NCBI RefSeq assembly: GCF_036327775.1
Contig: NZ_CP109598.1
Location: 3,596,001 to 3,660,000, forward strand
Source: Streptomyces sp. NBC_01498
GTDB lineage: Bacteria > Actinomycetota > Actinomycetes > Streptomycetales > Streptomycetaceae
DNA: 64,000 nucleotides
Direction: 5' to 3'
Both the position numbers and the translations under genes were made by a program. Positions 44,561 to 54,109 of the stretch are shown piece by piece. How positions within the stretch are numbered: the first letter of the stretch is position 1; each line of letters starts with the position of its first letter. Under the pieces are notes generated by a model. It was not told the origin of the DNA, ran no database searches, and was given only the letters and a program-made list of their open reading frames with translations.

Positions 44561-47038
44561 GTGGCGGAGGCGGCAGACTTCCAGGGGATGAACCACTCTC
44601 CTGCCCGCCGATGGCTGGGGCGCACCGCCGCCGCAGCCGCGGGGGTGCCGCTCCTCGCCGGTCTGCTGGGGGGCCTGGCGGCGCCCCAGGCAGCCGCCGC
44701 CGGCCCGATGGCCACTTCGGCCGCCGCGGCTGCCCCCGCGGGTGTCACCGCCGCCCCGTCCGGTCCGAACACCGTCGCCGTCGCCCTCGACACCCTGGCA
44801 CCCAGCGCGCCGAAGAAGGGCGACACCCTCACGATCTCCGGCACGGTGACCAACAAGGGCAAGAAGGCGGTCACCGACGCCCGCGTCGACCTCCGGGTCG
44901 GTCCCCGGCTCACCGGCCGGACCGCCATCGACGACGCCGACGAGCGCTCGAACGACACCACGAACGACCCGCCACCGCTGGGCGGCTCCTACACGGTCGA
45001 GTTCGCCAAGCTCCCCTCGGGGATCAGCCACGACTTCGCCCTGTCGGTGCCGGTGAGCAAGCTCGGTCTCGGCGCGGACGGCGTCTACCAGCTCGGCGTG
45101 ACGCTGACCGGCCGGACGTCCGCCGAGCCGTACGACCACACCCTCGGCATCCGGCGCACGTTCCTGCCGTGGCAGCCGGACGAGGTGGACACCAAGACCA
45201 GGTTCACCTATCTCTGGCCGCTGATCTCCACCTCGCACGTCTCCGCCGAGACCGGCTCCGACGACCAGCAGACCCCGGTGTTCGAGAACGACGACCTGGC
45301 GCAGGAGCTGGCCCCCGGCGGCCGGCTGGAGCAGCTCGTCTCCCTCGGCAGCCAGCTTCCGGTCACCTGGGTCGTGGACCCGGACCTGCTCGCCACCGTC
45401 GAGGCGATGACCGACCCGTACGAGGTGCGCGGCGGCAGATCCACGGTCCCGGGCCAGAACCAGCTCGTGGCCAGGAACTGGCTCAACTCCCTCGACAAGG
45501 CCGTCCGCGCCAACCCGAACATCGTGGTGCTGCCCTTCGGCGACCCCGACCTCGCGTCGCTCGCCCACGGCGGTGAGAAGGTCTCCGGCACCCTCGGCCA
45601 TCTCCAGAGCTCCAGCGAGGTCGCCGCCGGGACCGTGGAGACCATCCTCCACGTGACACCCGCCACCGACTTCGCGTGGCCGGTGAACGGGGCCGTCGAC
45701 CCGTCGATCGTCGATGTGGCCACGTCCGCGGGCGCCGACAAGGTGATCGCGCGCAGCGACAGCATCCAGGACAACCTGCCGTACACGGCGAGCGCCGCGC
45801 GCCCCCTCGGCGGCGGTACGACGGCCGTGGTCAGCGACACCCGGCTGTCCACCGCCTTCGAGGGCGATGTGAGCACGGCGGCGGGCTCCACCCTCGCGGT
45901 GCAGAAGTTCCTCGCCCAGTCGCTGGCCCTGACCCTCCAGGACACCGGGAAGCAGCGCACCGTCGTCGTCGCCCCACAGCGGACGCCGTCGGCCGGCCAG
46001 GCGCAGTCCATGGCCCGCGCTCTCCAGGGGCTGGACGGGGAGCGCTGGACCCAGCCGCTCGACCTGGTCGCCGCCGCGGCGGCGAAGCCCGACGGCAACG
46101 CCTCCACGAAGGTGCCCGGTGCCTCGCGCTATCCGGCGAAGCTCCGCAAGCAGGAGCTGCCCCCGGCGGCGTTCGAGGAACTGCGGGGGATCGACGAGCG
46201 GCTGGGGAAGTTCAAGGCGATCCTGACCCTTCCCGACCGGGTGGCGACGCCGTTCGCCAACGCCGTCAACCGGGCGGTCTCCACGTCCTGGCGGGGCGAC
46301 GAGGCGGGAGCCGCGAAGTACCGCGGCGCGGTGAACCGCTATCTGAGAAGCCTCTCCGGCGAGGTCCAGCTCATCCAGAAGTCGGAGCTGACCCTGTCCG
46401 GGCGCAGCGCGACCATCCCGGTGACGGTCCAGAATCAGCTGCTGCAAGGGGTCGACAACCTCGTCCTGCGCCTCCAGTCCACCAACGCGACCCGGCTGAA
46501 GCTGGACGACGGCAACGCGGTGGCCACGCAGCCGATCAAGGTCGACGGCGGCCACACCCAGGTGGTGAAGTTCACCGGCGCGGCCAACGCCAACGGCCCG
46601 GTGGGGCTCACGGCGCAGCTGTACACGAAGGACGGGCGGCCGTACGGCGACCCGATGTCGTTCCAGGTACGGGTCTCCGAACTGACCCCGACCGTGATGC
46701 TCGTCATCGCCGGCGGTGTGCTGCTGCTGGTGCTGGCGGGGGTCAAGATGTACAGCCAGCGCAAGCGCGCGGTGGCGGCGAAGGCCGCCGAGGACCTGGC
46801 CGCCGCGCAGGCGAACGGCGAGACCGGTGACACGGCGCCCGACGGCGCGGGGGACACTGACGGCGGCGCCGAGGGTGGCCCCGGCAGTGCCGGGGTACGC
46901 GAGGACGCACCCGGCGACGCCCTGGGCACGGGCCCCGGGAGCGACGGCGCCGGACCCGGGCAGCCGAGTGACCCGACCCCGGACACCCGTCCGGAAAGCG
47001 GGGACCCGTCGGGCAAGGGTGAGAAAGTGGACCGTTGA
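44561..47038 (+). CDS. DUF6049 secreted/membrane protein upstream of murJ
   Basis: An 825-aa protein anchored at both ends: signal-type helix near residues 28-50 (RRWLGRTAAAAAGVPLLAGL) and a C-terminal membrane helix (VMLVIAGGVLLLVLAGVKMY) followed by a basic, then acidic/Gly-rich cytoplasmic tail. The large extracytoplasmic part belongs to the DUF6049 family, always found beside murJ in actinobacteria (Rv3909 type). It probably takes part in cell-wall assembly together with the lipid II flippase, but the activity is unknown. Start GTG 44561 (MAEAADFQGMNHS) is favoured; the ATG at 44588 is a credible alternative. murJ follows 45 bp downstream. Confidence 0.88.
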   Translation: MAEAADFQGMNHSPARRWLGRTAAAAAGVPLLAGLLGGLAAPQAAAAGPMATSAAAAAPAGVTAAPSGPNTVAVALDTLAPSAPKKGDTLTISGTVTNKGKKAVTDARVDLRVGPRLTGRTAIDDADERSNDTTNDPPPLGGSYTVEFAKLPSGISHDFALSVPVSKLGLGADGVYQLGVTLTGRTSAEPYDHTLGIRRTFLPWQPDEVDTKTRFTYLWPLISTSHVSAETGSDDQQTPVFENDDLAQELAPGGRLEQLVSLGSQLPVTWVVDPDLLATVEAMTDPYEVRGGRSTVPGQNQLVARNWLNSLDKAVRANPNIVVLPFGDPDLASLAHGGEKVSGTLGHLQSSSEVAAGTVETILHVTPATDFAWPVNGAVDPSIVDVATSAGADKVIARSDSIQDNLPYTASAARPLGGGTTAVVSDTRLSTAFEGDVSTAAGSTLAVQKFLAQSLALTLQDTGKQRTVVVAPQRTPSAGQAQSMARALQGLDGERWTQPLDLVAAAAAKPDGNASTKVPGASRYPAKLRKQELPPAAFEELRGIDERLGKFKAILTLPDRVATPFANAVNRAVSTSWRGDEAGAAKYRGAVNRYLRSLSGEVQLIQKSELTLSGRSATIPVTVQNQLLQGVDNLVLRLQSTNATRLKLDDGNAVATQPIKVDGGHTQVVKFTGAANANGPVGLTAQLYTKDGRPYGDPMSFQVRVSELTPTVMLVIAGGVLLLVLAGVKMYSQRKRAVAAKAAEDLAAAQANGETGDTAPDGAGDTDGGAEGGPGSAGVREDAPGDALGTGPGSDGAGPGQPSDPTPDTRPESGDPSGKGEKVDR

Positions 47039-47083
47039 GCGATGTCGTGGCCGGCCGGCCGGGGACGATGAGGTGGGGTAACG

Positions 47084-49300
47084 ATGAACGCGCCGTACGA
47101 CGGTGACCGCGGGCAGGGGCCCGGCGGCGATCCGGCAGGGCATGTTCCGCCCCAGCCCCCCGGCGCCGGACCGAACGCTCCGGCGGCGGGCCCGTACGCG
47201 CCGGGGCCGGGCGCCCCGGACCCGTACCCCCAGGACGCCTACGCCCAGGATCCGTACGTCCAGGACGCCTACCACCAGGACCCCTACCGCGCGCAGGACC
47301 TCTCCGCGCAGGACCCGGTGTCCGAGGCGCTGTACGACCGCGCCGCGCATCCCCCGCCGCCGCCCGGCACCCACCCGCAGGCGCCGCCGCTCCACCAGCA
47401 GCCGCCGGCGCAGCAGTACGGCCCCGATCCGCGCGTCTGGGCCCAGCCCCCGCCGCCGGAGCCCGACGGGCTCTCGCAGCGTCTTCCGTACGGCGACGAC
47501 GCCCGGACCACGCAGTTCACGGGCGTCGACGAGCTCGTCACCCACGCGCGCACCGGTGACCAGGAGCCCGACGCCTTCGCCCACCTCTTCCGTGACCAGC
47601 AGGGAATGGGACGGCCGCAGGCCGCCGCCGTGCCGGAGGCGATCCCCGCTCCGGCGCCCGCGAAGAAGGCCGGGCGGGCGTCCGGACTGCTGAAGTCCAG
47701 CGCGGTGATGGCGGCGGGCACGCTCGTGTCCCGGCTCACCGGCTTCGTACGGTCCGCGCTGATCGTGGCCGCGATCGGCGCCGCCACCCTCGGCGACACC
47801 TTCCAGCTCGCCATCACCCTGCCGACGATGATCTACATCCTGACCATCGGCGGCGGTCTCAACTCCGTCTTCGTCCCGCAGCTCATCCGCGCGATGAAGA
47901 ACGACGACGACGGCGGCGAGGCGTATGCGAACCGCCTGCTCACCCTGGTCGTCGTCATCCTCGGCACGCTGACCGCGGCCTCGGTGTTCGCGGCCCCGCT
48001 GCTGGTGCGCCTCATGTCGGTGAGCATCGCCGACAACCCGGCCGCCAACGACGTCGCCGTCACGTTCGTGCGCTACTGCCTGATCACCATCTTCTTCATG
48101 GGCGTGCACGTGGTGATGGGGCAGATCCTCAACGCCCGCGGCCGGTTCGGCGCGATGATGTGGACCCCGGTCCTCAACAACATCATCATCATCGCCACCC
48201 TCATCATGTTCATCTGGGTGTACGGCACCGCCGAGGACTCCGGGATGACGGTCGCGACCATCCCCCCCGAGGCGGAGCGCCTCCTCGGGGTCGGCGTGGT
48301 GCTCGGCCTGACCGTCCAGGCCCTCGCGATGATCCCCTACCTCCGGGAGACCGGTTTCCGGATCCGGCTGCGCTTCGACTGGCGGGGCCACGGCCTCGGC
48401 AAGGCCGCGAAGCTCGCCAAGTGGACCGTGCTGTTCGTCCTCGCCAACCAGGCCGGTGTGCTGGTCGTCTCCCAGCTCTCCACGGCGGCGGGCGTCGACT
48501 CGGGCACCCAGGGCGCCGGGTACATCGCCTACTCCAACGCCCAGCTCATCTGGGGCATGCCGCAGGCCATCATCACCGTCTCGGTCATGGCGGCCCTGCT
48601 GCCCCGGCTCTCCCGCTCGGCGAACGACGGCGACGCCGGGGCCGTACGCGACGACATCTCGCAGGGTCTGCGCAACTCGGCCGTCGCGATCGTCCCCGTC
48701 GCCTTCAGCTTCGTCGCGCTCGGCATCCCGATGTGCACCCTGATCTTCGGGTCCTCCGGCATCGAGTCGGCGCGCTCCATGGGCTACATGCTGATGGCGT
48801 TCGGCCTCGGACTGATCCCGTTCTCCGTGCAGTACGTGGTGCTGCGCGCCTTCTACGCGTACGAGGACACCCGGACTCCCTTCTACAACACGGTCATCGT
48901 GGCCGCCGTGAACGCCGCCGCCTCCGCGCTCTGCTTCGTCGTCCTGCCCTCCCGCTGGGCCGTCGTGGGCATGGCCGCCTCCTACGGCCTCGCGTACGCC
49001 GTGGGCGTCGGTATCGCCTGGAGCAGGCTCAAGAAGCGGCTGGGCGGCGATCTGGACGGTTCGCGCGTGGTGCGTACGTACGCGCGGCTCTGCCTGGCGT
49101 CCGTCCCCGGCACGATCGCCGCAGGAGCCGTCGCGTACTACGTGCTGGGCGCGCTCGGCAGCGAGGTTCTGGGCTCGTTCGCCGCACTGGCCGCCGGCGG
49201 GATCGTCCTGCTGGGCGGCTTCTTCGTGGTCGCGCGAAAACTGCGTGTCGAAGAGATGAACGCGCTGGTCGGAATGGTCCGGGGCCGGCTCGGACGCTAG
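47084..49300 (+). CDS. murJ: Lipid II flippase MurJ (MviN) with long N-terminal extension
   Basis: A 738-aa MurJ-family flippase that moves lipid II across the membrane. The first about 200 residues are a disordered Pro/Gln/Tyr-rich cytoplasmic extension with a repeated (D)PY-x-QDAY motif, e.g. PYPQDAYAQDPYVQDAYHQD (repeats near 46-66). The 14-helix core starts near residue 205: LKSSAVMAAGTLVSRLTGFV, then GAATLGDTFQLAITLPTMI. In mycobacteria a pseudokinase domain is fused to MurJ; here it is a separate downstream gene (49421). The gene belongs to a likely operon from DUF6049 to sigM. ATG 47084 has GAGGTGGGG 6 bases upstream. Confidence 0.95.
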   Translation: MNAPYDGDRGQGPGGDPAGHVPPQPPGAGPNAPAAGPYAPGPGAPDPYPQDAYAQDPYVQDAYHQDPYRAQDLSAQDPVSEALYDRAAHPPPPPGTHPQAPPLHQQPPAQQYGPDPRVWAQPPPPEPDGLSQRLPYGDDARTTQFTGVDELVTHARTGDQEPDAFAHLFRDQQGMGRPQAAAVPEAIPAPAPAKKAGRASGLLKSSAVMAAGTLVSRLTGFVRSALIVAAIGAATLGDTFQLAITLPTMIYILTIGGGLNSVFVPQLIRAMKNDDDGGEAYANRLLTLVVVILGTLTAASVFAAPLLVRLMSVSIADNPAANDVAVTFVRYCLITIFFMGVHVVMGQILNARGRFGAMMWTPVLNNIIIIATLIMFIWVYGTAEDSGMTVATIPPEAERLLGVGVVLGLTVQALAMIPYLRETGFRIRLRFDWRGHGLGKAAKLAKWTVLFVLANQAGVLVVSQLSTAAGVDSGTQGAGYIAYSNAQLIWGMPQAIITVSVMAALLPRLSRSANDGDAGAVRDDISQGLRNSAVAIVPVAFSFVALGIPMCTLIFGSSGIESARSMGYMLMAFGLGLIPFSVQYVVLRAFYAYEDTRTPFYNTVIVAAVNAAASALCFVVLPSRWAVVGMAASYGLAYAVGVGIAWSRLKKRLGGDLDGSRVVRTYARLCLASVPGTIAAGAVAYYVLGALGSEVLGSFAALAAGGIVLLGGFFVVARKLRVEEMNALVGMVRGRLGR

Positions 49301-49420
49301 CGGGCGGCAGGCCGGGCACAACCATCCCCGGCCGCCGTGTGTCGTGCATAGCGTCCAACTGTGGGCACAATTGGCGTGGCTGTTGGACAGTGCGCAACGG
49401 ATGGGGAGGCAGGAGCGACG

Positions 49421-51199
49421 GTGGCGGAACGGAGCACGACCGCCGTCGAGGTGGCCGGCGACAGCGGTGACACACCGCCGACCGCCCAGGCGGAGAAGGC
49501 CACCACCGACGGGGTGGCGAAAGCCCAGACCACAGACGACGAGACCGACACGGCCGACGGCACCGGCGGTGGCACCGGGACCGGGAAACCGGCCGGGTCC
49601 GCGAAGGACAAGCCGGACGGCGACAAGCGCCAAGAGTCCCGGCCGACCGTGGCGCCGCCCGAGCTCCACAGCGGCCACAAGCTCGCCCGGCGCTACCGTC
49701 TCGAGGAGTGCCTCACCCGGCTGGACGGGTTCAGCAGCTGGCGCGCCGTCGACGAGAAGCTGCGCCGTGCCGTCGGGGTCCATCTCCTGCCCGCCGACCA
49801 TCCCCGGGCCCGCTCCGTCCTCGCGGCGGCCCGCTCCTCCGCGCTCCTCGGCGACCCCCGCTTCGTCCAGGTCCTCGACGCCGTCGAGGAGAACGACCTC
49901 GTCTACGTCGTCCACGAATGGCTGCCCGACGCGACGGAGCTCACCGCGATCCTCGCCGCGGGCCCCATGGACGCCCACGACGCCTACCAGCTCGTCAGCC
50001 AGCTCTCCCAGGCCATGGCGGCCGCGCACCGCGAGGGCCTGGCCCATCTGAAGCTCACCCCCGGTTCCGTGCTGCGCAGCTCCACCGGCCAGTACCGGAT
50101 CCGCGGCCTGGCCGTGAACGCCGCCCTGCGCGGCATCAGCGCGGACCGCCCCCAGCGCACCGACACCGAGGCGATCGGCGCCCTCCTGTACGCGGCCCTG
50201 ACGCACCGCTGGCCGTACGAGACGGACGCGTACGGCCTCGCGGGCCTGCCGAAGGGCGTCGGTCTGCTCGCCCCCGACCAGGTCCGCGCCGGGGTCCACC
50301 GCGGACTGTCCGAGCTGGCCATGCGGGCGCTGGTGAACGAGGGCGCCACCGCCTCGCGTCAGGAACCGCCCTGCACCACCCCCGACGAGCTGGCGAGGGC
50401 CGTCGCGGAGATGCCCCGCGTCCGGCCCCCGGAGCCCACGTTCACCGCGCCGCCCGACTACCAGCGCACCACCTACCAGCAGGGCTCGTACGGCCGGCCG
50501 GCCTCCGGTCCGGTGGGCCGGGCCGTCCCGCAGCCGGTGCCCGTCCCGCCCCCGCCGCTCCAGAGCCGGACCGGCAAGGCACTGAAGTGGACGGTTTCCG
50601 CGCTTCTCATCGCCGCGCTCGGACTCGCCAGCTGGCAGGTCGCCGACCATCTGCTCAACCGCACGGCGAGCGACGAGACGAGCCAGTCCCAGCTGACGGA
50701 GGGCGAGCAGGAGAAGCCCGCGCCCCGCACGCCGAAGAACCTCAAGATCAGCGGCACGTCGGTGTTCGCCCCCGACGGCTCCGGTGTGAAGGCGGAGACC
50801 GTCGGCCTGGCCACCGACGGCGACACCGGCACGGCCTGGATCACCCCGGAGTACGCGGGCTATCCGAACTACGGCAATCTGCCCAACCGCAAGGGCGGCA
50901 GCGGCATAGTGGTCGATCTCGGCGACGTGCAGGACGTGTACGGCGTGGATGTGGCCATGTACCGGGCCGGCCAGAAGGTCCAGGTCCTCGCCGCCGGTGA
51001 GGACGCCTCGTCCCCGGCGGGCCTGTCGGACTTCTCCCAGCGCATCACCGAACTGGGGCAGACCGGCAGCAATGTCAAGGCCACCCTGGACAAGCCCGTC
51101 AGAACCAGGTACGTACTGATCCACATCACCGAACTCGCGCCGGACGTGTCCGCGAACAAGTTCCGGGGCGGGATCTCGGAGATCAAGGTCATAGGCTGA
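49421..51199 (+). CDS. Pseudokinase-like membrane protein with C-terminal beta domain
   Basis: A 592-aa protein related to the pseudokinase/C-terminal part of mycobacterial MurJ (MviN). A protein-kinase-like fold is visible (RRYRLEECLTRLDGFSSWRA near residue 87), but the HRD catalytic motif is replaced (GLAHLKLTPGS, no catalytic Asp), and no DFG is seen, so it should be inactive. A Pro-rich linker (about 345-385), a membrane helix (TVSALLIAALGLASWQVADH, about 390-412) and an extracytoplasmic discoidin/F5-F8-like domain follow. In mycobacteria the phosphorylated pseudokinase binds FhaA to restrain MurJ. GTG 49421 chosen: GGAGGCAGGAG lies just upstream. Confidence 0.87.
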   Translation: MAERSTTAVEVAGDSGDTPPTAQAEKATTDGVAKAQTTDDETDTADGTGGGTGTGKPAGSAKDKPDGDKRQESRPTVAPPELHSGHKLARRYRLEECLTRLDGFSSWRAVDEKLRRAVGVHLLPADHPRARSVLAAARSSALLGDPRFVQVLDAVEENDLVYVVHEWLPDATELTAILAAGPMDAHDAYQLVSQLSQAMAAAHREGLAHLKLTPGSVLRSSTGQYRIRGLAVNAALRGISADRPQRTDTEAIGALLYAALTHRWPYETDAYGLAGLPKGVGLLAPDQVRAGVHRGLSELAMRALVNEGATASRQEPPCTTPDELARAVAEMPRVRPPEPTFTAPPDYQRTTYQQGSYGRPASGPVGRAVPQPVPVPPPPLQSRTGKALKWTVSALLIAALGLASWQVADHLLNRTASDETSQSQLTEGEQEKPAPRTPKNLKISGTSVFAPDGSGVKAETVGLATDGDTGTAWITPEYAGYPNYGNLPNRKGGSGIVVDLGDVQDVYGVDVAMYRAGQKVQVLAAGEDASSPAGLSDFSQRITELGQTGSNVKATLDKPVRTRYVLIHITELAPDVSANKFRGGISEIKVIG

Positions 51200-51228
51200 C
51201 CCTGCGGACCAGGGGAGGGGGCTCACCG

Positions 51229-51990
51229 TTGGAAGACGCCGCACTCGGCGGCGTGAACGACCAGGATCTCCTGGCACGTCACGTCGAAGGGGATCCTGAC
51301 GCCTTCGGTGAGCTCGTACGACGCCACCGGGACCGGCTGTGGGCCGTGGCCCTGCGCACGCTGGGAGACCGCGAGGAAGCCGCCGACGCCGTCCAGGACG
51401 CGCTCGTCTCCGCCTTCCGCGCCGCCCACACCTTCCGCGGCCAGTCCGCCGTCACGACCTGGCTGCACCGCATCACCGTCAACGCCTGTCTGGACCGGGC
51501 GAGGAAAGCCGCCTCCCGCAAGACCTCCCCCGTGGACGACACGGAGCGGCTGGAGCAGCTTCTCGAACCGCACGAGTCCGCCGCGGCCCCTGCCGAGCGC
51601 CAGGACCTGCACCGGCAGCTGATCGCCGCCCTCGCCAAGCTGCCCGCCGACCAGCGGGCCGCGCTGGTCCTGGTCGACATGCAGGGATACCCCGTCGCGG
51701 AAGCCGCGCGGGTCCTCGATGTCCCGGTCGGGACCGTCAAGAGCCGCTGTGCGCGTGGCCGGGCCCGACTGCTGCCGCTCCTCACCCATCTGCGGGAAAA
51801 CACCGGTGGCACGGGTGAAAGAGCCGGAGTGGGACCACAGAGGAACCGGACGGCGGGCTCATCCGTCCCATCGAAGCCGGGACCACAGAACAGAGGACCG
51901 GACAGAACACCGGACAGTGAGCCGGACACCGGACCAGATGGAGGACCACACGGTCCTGCCACCGTGAAGGGAGGAGGTGGGCGCGCGTGA
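51229..51990 (+). CDS. sigM: ECF sigma factor SigM
   Basis: A 253-aa ECF sigma factor. Region 2 (DAFGELVRRHRDRLWAVALR, about residues 24-43, with EEAADAVQDALVSAFRAA) and region 4 (DMQGYPVAEAARVLDVPVGT, then VKSRCARGRARLLPLL, about 150-190) are clear. After residue 195 there is an unusual Pro/Gly/Asp-rich tail. The start appears to be TTG at 51229, with AGGGGAGGGGG about 9 bases upstream; GTG at 51253 is the alternative. The stop TGA overlaps the GTG start of the anti-sigma gene by 4 bases, so the two are translationally coupled. Its place between murJ and trxB is conserved in mycobacteria. Confidence 0.92.
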   Translation: MEDAALGGVNDQDLLARHVEGDPDAFGELVRRHRDRLWAVALRTLGDREEAADAVQDALVSAFRAAHTFRGQSAVTTWLHRITVNACLDRARKAASRKTSPVDDTERLEQLLEPHESAAAPAERQDLHRQLIAALAKLPADQRAALVLVDMQGYPVAEAARVLDVPVGTVKSRCARGRARLLPLLTHLRENTGGTGERAGVGPQRNRTAGSSVPSKPGPQNRGPDRTPDSEPDTGPDGGPHGPATVKGGGGRA

Positions 51991-52949
51991 CAGCGACGAC
52001 CGGCACGACAGAGCACCCGGATGTCTCGGAGCTCTCCGATCTCACCGAGGGCCTGCTCTCCCCCGAACGGAGCACCGAGGTACGCGGCCATCTCGACGGC
52101 TGCCCGTCCTGCGCGGAGGTGTACGCCTCACTGGAGGAAATCCGCGAGCTGCTGGGCTCGCTGCCCGGCGCACCCCGGATGCCCGCCGACGTGGCCGCGC
52201 GGATCGACGCCGCCCTCGCCGCCGAGACACTGCCGAGCACGTCCACGCCAGCGTCCACGCCGGTGTCCGTGCCCCCTGCCGTGTCGGAGCACGAGCCCTT
52301 CGACGCGGATGCGTCGAGCGATGTTTCACGTGAAACAACGCGCGTCGGCGCGACCGTCGCCGATACACCTCGGGCGGACCGCCCCGCAGGGCGCCCGCGC
52401 GCGGCCACCGGACCCGGCCGCACCCGACCGGCGCGCCGCCGCCGTGGTGCGATCTTCGGCGCCGTCTTCGGCACGGCGGCGATAGGCGTGAGTGTCCTGC
52501 TGTTCCAGACGATGTCCTCGTCCACCGATGACACCCAGTCGTCGTACAAGGCCGACGCCGGATCGAGTCTGGCCGACCGCGGAGTCGGGGCTTTCTCCGG
52601 CTCCGAGATCCGGGACAAGGTCCGCACCCTTCTCGCGTCCACGCCGGCGACCGGCGAACCACGCGCGGCCGATGAAGGGAGCTCGCCCCTGGACGGCCCC
52701 ACTGTGCAGACCTCGCCGAAGGTGATGGCGCAGCTGCCGCCCTGCGTCCAGCAGGGAACGGGCCGTACGGACATCCCCCTCGCGGCCGAACGAGGCACGT
52801 ACGAGGGCATGGAAGCCTTCCTCGTCGTCCTGTCGGACCCGAACGACGGGAGCATGGTGCAGGCCTATGTCATCGACGCCGCCTGTGTGAACGCCACCCC
52901 GCCCGTCAAGGGCGAACTTCTGCTGACGCAGGCCCTTCCCCGCCGCTGA
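51987..52949 (+). CDS. Anti-sigma factor for SigM
   Basis: A 320-aa membrane anti-sigma factor. N-terminal zf-HC2-like domain: HLDGCPSC (His 35, Cys 39, Cys 42), preceded by LSDLTEGLLSPERSTEVRGH. A Ser/Thr/Pro- and Arg-rich linker is followed by one membrane helix (FGAVFGTAAIGVSVLLF, about 155-172) and an extracytoplasmic domain with two cysteines. It should hold SigM at the membrane until an envelope or redox signal releases it. Its GTG start overlaps the sigM stop (GTGA). A parS site inside the linker encodes DVSRET. Confidence 0.9.
   Translation: MTATTGTTEHPDVSELSDLTEGLLSPERSTEVRGHLDGCPSCAEVYASLEEIRELLGSLPGAPRMPADVAARIDAALAAETLPSTSTPASTPVSVPPAVSEHEPFDADASSDVSRETTRVGATVADTPRADRPAGRPRAATGPGRTRPARRRRGAIFGAVFGTAAIGVSVLLFQTMSSSTDDTQSSYKADAGSSLADRGVGAFSGSEIRDKVRTLLASTPATGEPRAADEGSSPLDGPTVQTSPKVMAQLPPCVQQGTGRTDIPLAAERGTYEGMEAFLVVLSDPNDGSMVQAYVIDAACVNATPPVKGELLLTQALPRR
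52323..52336. other. parS site inside the anti-sigma factor gene
   Basis: Perfect GTTTCACGTGAAAC in the variable linker region, read in frame as VSRET. Confidence 0.93.
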
Positions 52950-52979
52950 CCGACCACCCGGTGCTGCCGGGGCCCCAAG

Positions 52980-53005
52980 GGAATGCGCGGCCCTTAGGAT
53001 CCGTT
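52980..53005 (+). promoter_or_regulatory. SigR-type promoter of trxB
   Basis: GGAAT (52980-52984) and GTT (53003-53005) are spaced by exactly 18 bases, the consensus of the thiol-oxidative-stress sigma factor SigR. It lies 69 bp before the trxB GTG. In S. coelicolor trxBA is a main SigR target. Confidence 0.88.
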
Positions 53006-53073
53006 GGGTGGGGTGAGAGTCTGAACCGCCCCCAGGCAGTAGCAGGCAGTCAGCAGAGACGAGGAAGAAACCC

Positions 53074-54066
53074 GTGAGCGACGTCCGCAATGTGATCATC
53101 ATCGGCTCCGGTCCGGCCGGGTACACGGCCGCGCTGTACACCGCGCGCGCGTCACTGCGTCCGCTGGTGTTCGAAGGCGCCGTCACCGCCGGTGGCGCGC
53201 TGATGAACACGACCGACGTGGAGAACTTCCCCGGCTTCCGCGACGGCATCATGGGCCCGGATCTGATGGACAACATGCGGGCCCAGGCGGAGCGCTTCGG
53301 TGCCGAGCTCGTTCCCGACGATGTCGTCTCCGTCGACCTCACCGGAGAGATCAAGACCGTCACCGACACGGCGGGCACCGTACACCGGGCCAAGGCCGTG
53401 ATCGTGACCACCGGGTCGCAGCACCGCAAGCTCGGGCTGCCCCGCGAGGACGCCCTGTCCGGACGCGGTGTCTCCTGGTGTGCCACCTGTGACGGGTTCT
53501 TCTTCAAGGACCAGGACATCGCCGTGGTCGGCGGCGGCGACACGGCGATGGAGGAAGCGACGTTCCTCTCCCGGTTCGCCAAGACGGTCACGATCGTCCA
53601 CCGGCGGGACACCCTGCGGGCCTCCAAGGCCATGCAGGACCGGGCCTTCGCCGACCCGAAGATCCGGTTCGCCTGGGACAGCGCGGTCGAGGAGATCCAC
53701 GGCGACCCGAAGCTCTCCGGTCTGACACTGCGCAACACCAAGACCGGCGAGACGTCCGAGCTGGCGGTGACGGGCCTGTTCATCGCTGTCGGCCACGACC
53801 CGCGTACGGAGCTCTTCAAGGGTCAGCTCGCCCTGGACGACGAGGGATATCTGACGGTGGACGCGCCCTCGACGCACACGAACCTCACGGGTGTCTTCGC
53901 CGCCGGTGACGTCGTGGACCACACCTACCGTCAGGCGATCACCGCTGCCGGTACCGGCTGTTCCGCGGCTCTCGACGCCGAGCGGTTCCTCGCGGCCCTC
54001 GGCGACAGCGAGAACGCCCCCGAGCCGGAGAAGAGCGCCGAGGCGGAGAAGACCGCCTCCGTCTGA
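53074..54066 (+). CDS. trxB: Thioredoxin reductase
   Basis: NADPH- and FAD-dependent reductase of thioredoxin, 330 aa. FAD-binding [20 protein letters not shown] (residues 7-26), redox-active CATC in [12 protein letters not shown] (Cys 136, Cys 139), NADPH-binding [20 protein letters not shown] near 152, and [20 protein letters not shown] near 270. The GTG at 53074 has AGACGAGGAAGAAA just upstream. First gene of the trxB-trxA unit driven by the SigR promoter. Confidence 0.97.
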   Translation: MSDVRNVIIIGSGPAGYTAALYTARASLRPLVFEGAVTAGGALMNTTDVENFPGFRDGIMGPDLMDNMRAQAERFGAELVPDDVVSVDLTGEIKTVTDTAGTVHRAKAVIVTTGSQHRKLGLPREDALSGRGVSWCATCDGFFFKDQDIAVVGGGDTAMEEATFLSRFAKTVTIVHRRDTLRASKAMQDRAFADPKIRFAWDSAVEEIHGDPKLSGLTLRNTKTGETSELAVTGLFIAVGHDPRTELFKGQLALDDEGYLTVDAPSTHTNLTGVFAAGDVVDHTYRQAITAAGTGCSAALDAERFLAALGDSENAPEPEKSAEAEKTASV

Positions 54067-54109
54067 CCATCACCACTGCCCTGCACACCCCCGAAGTGAG
54101 GAGGCCGCC

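Noticed and set aside
42803..51277. An extremely long open frame on the minus strand across murJ, the pseudokinase and sigM
   Set aside because: It is the usual stop-poor antisense frame of very GC-rich genes. The plus-strand genes there have clear conserved motifs; only the pcnA part (42803-44269) of this frame is real.
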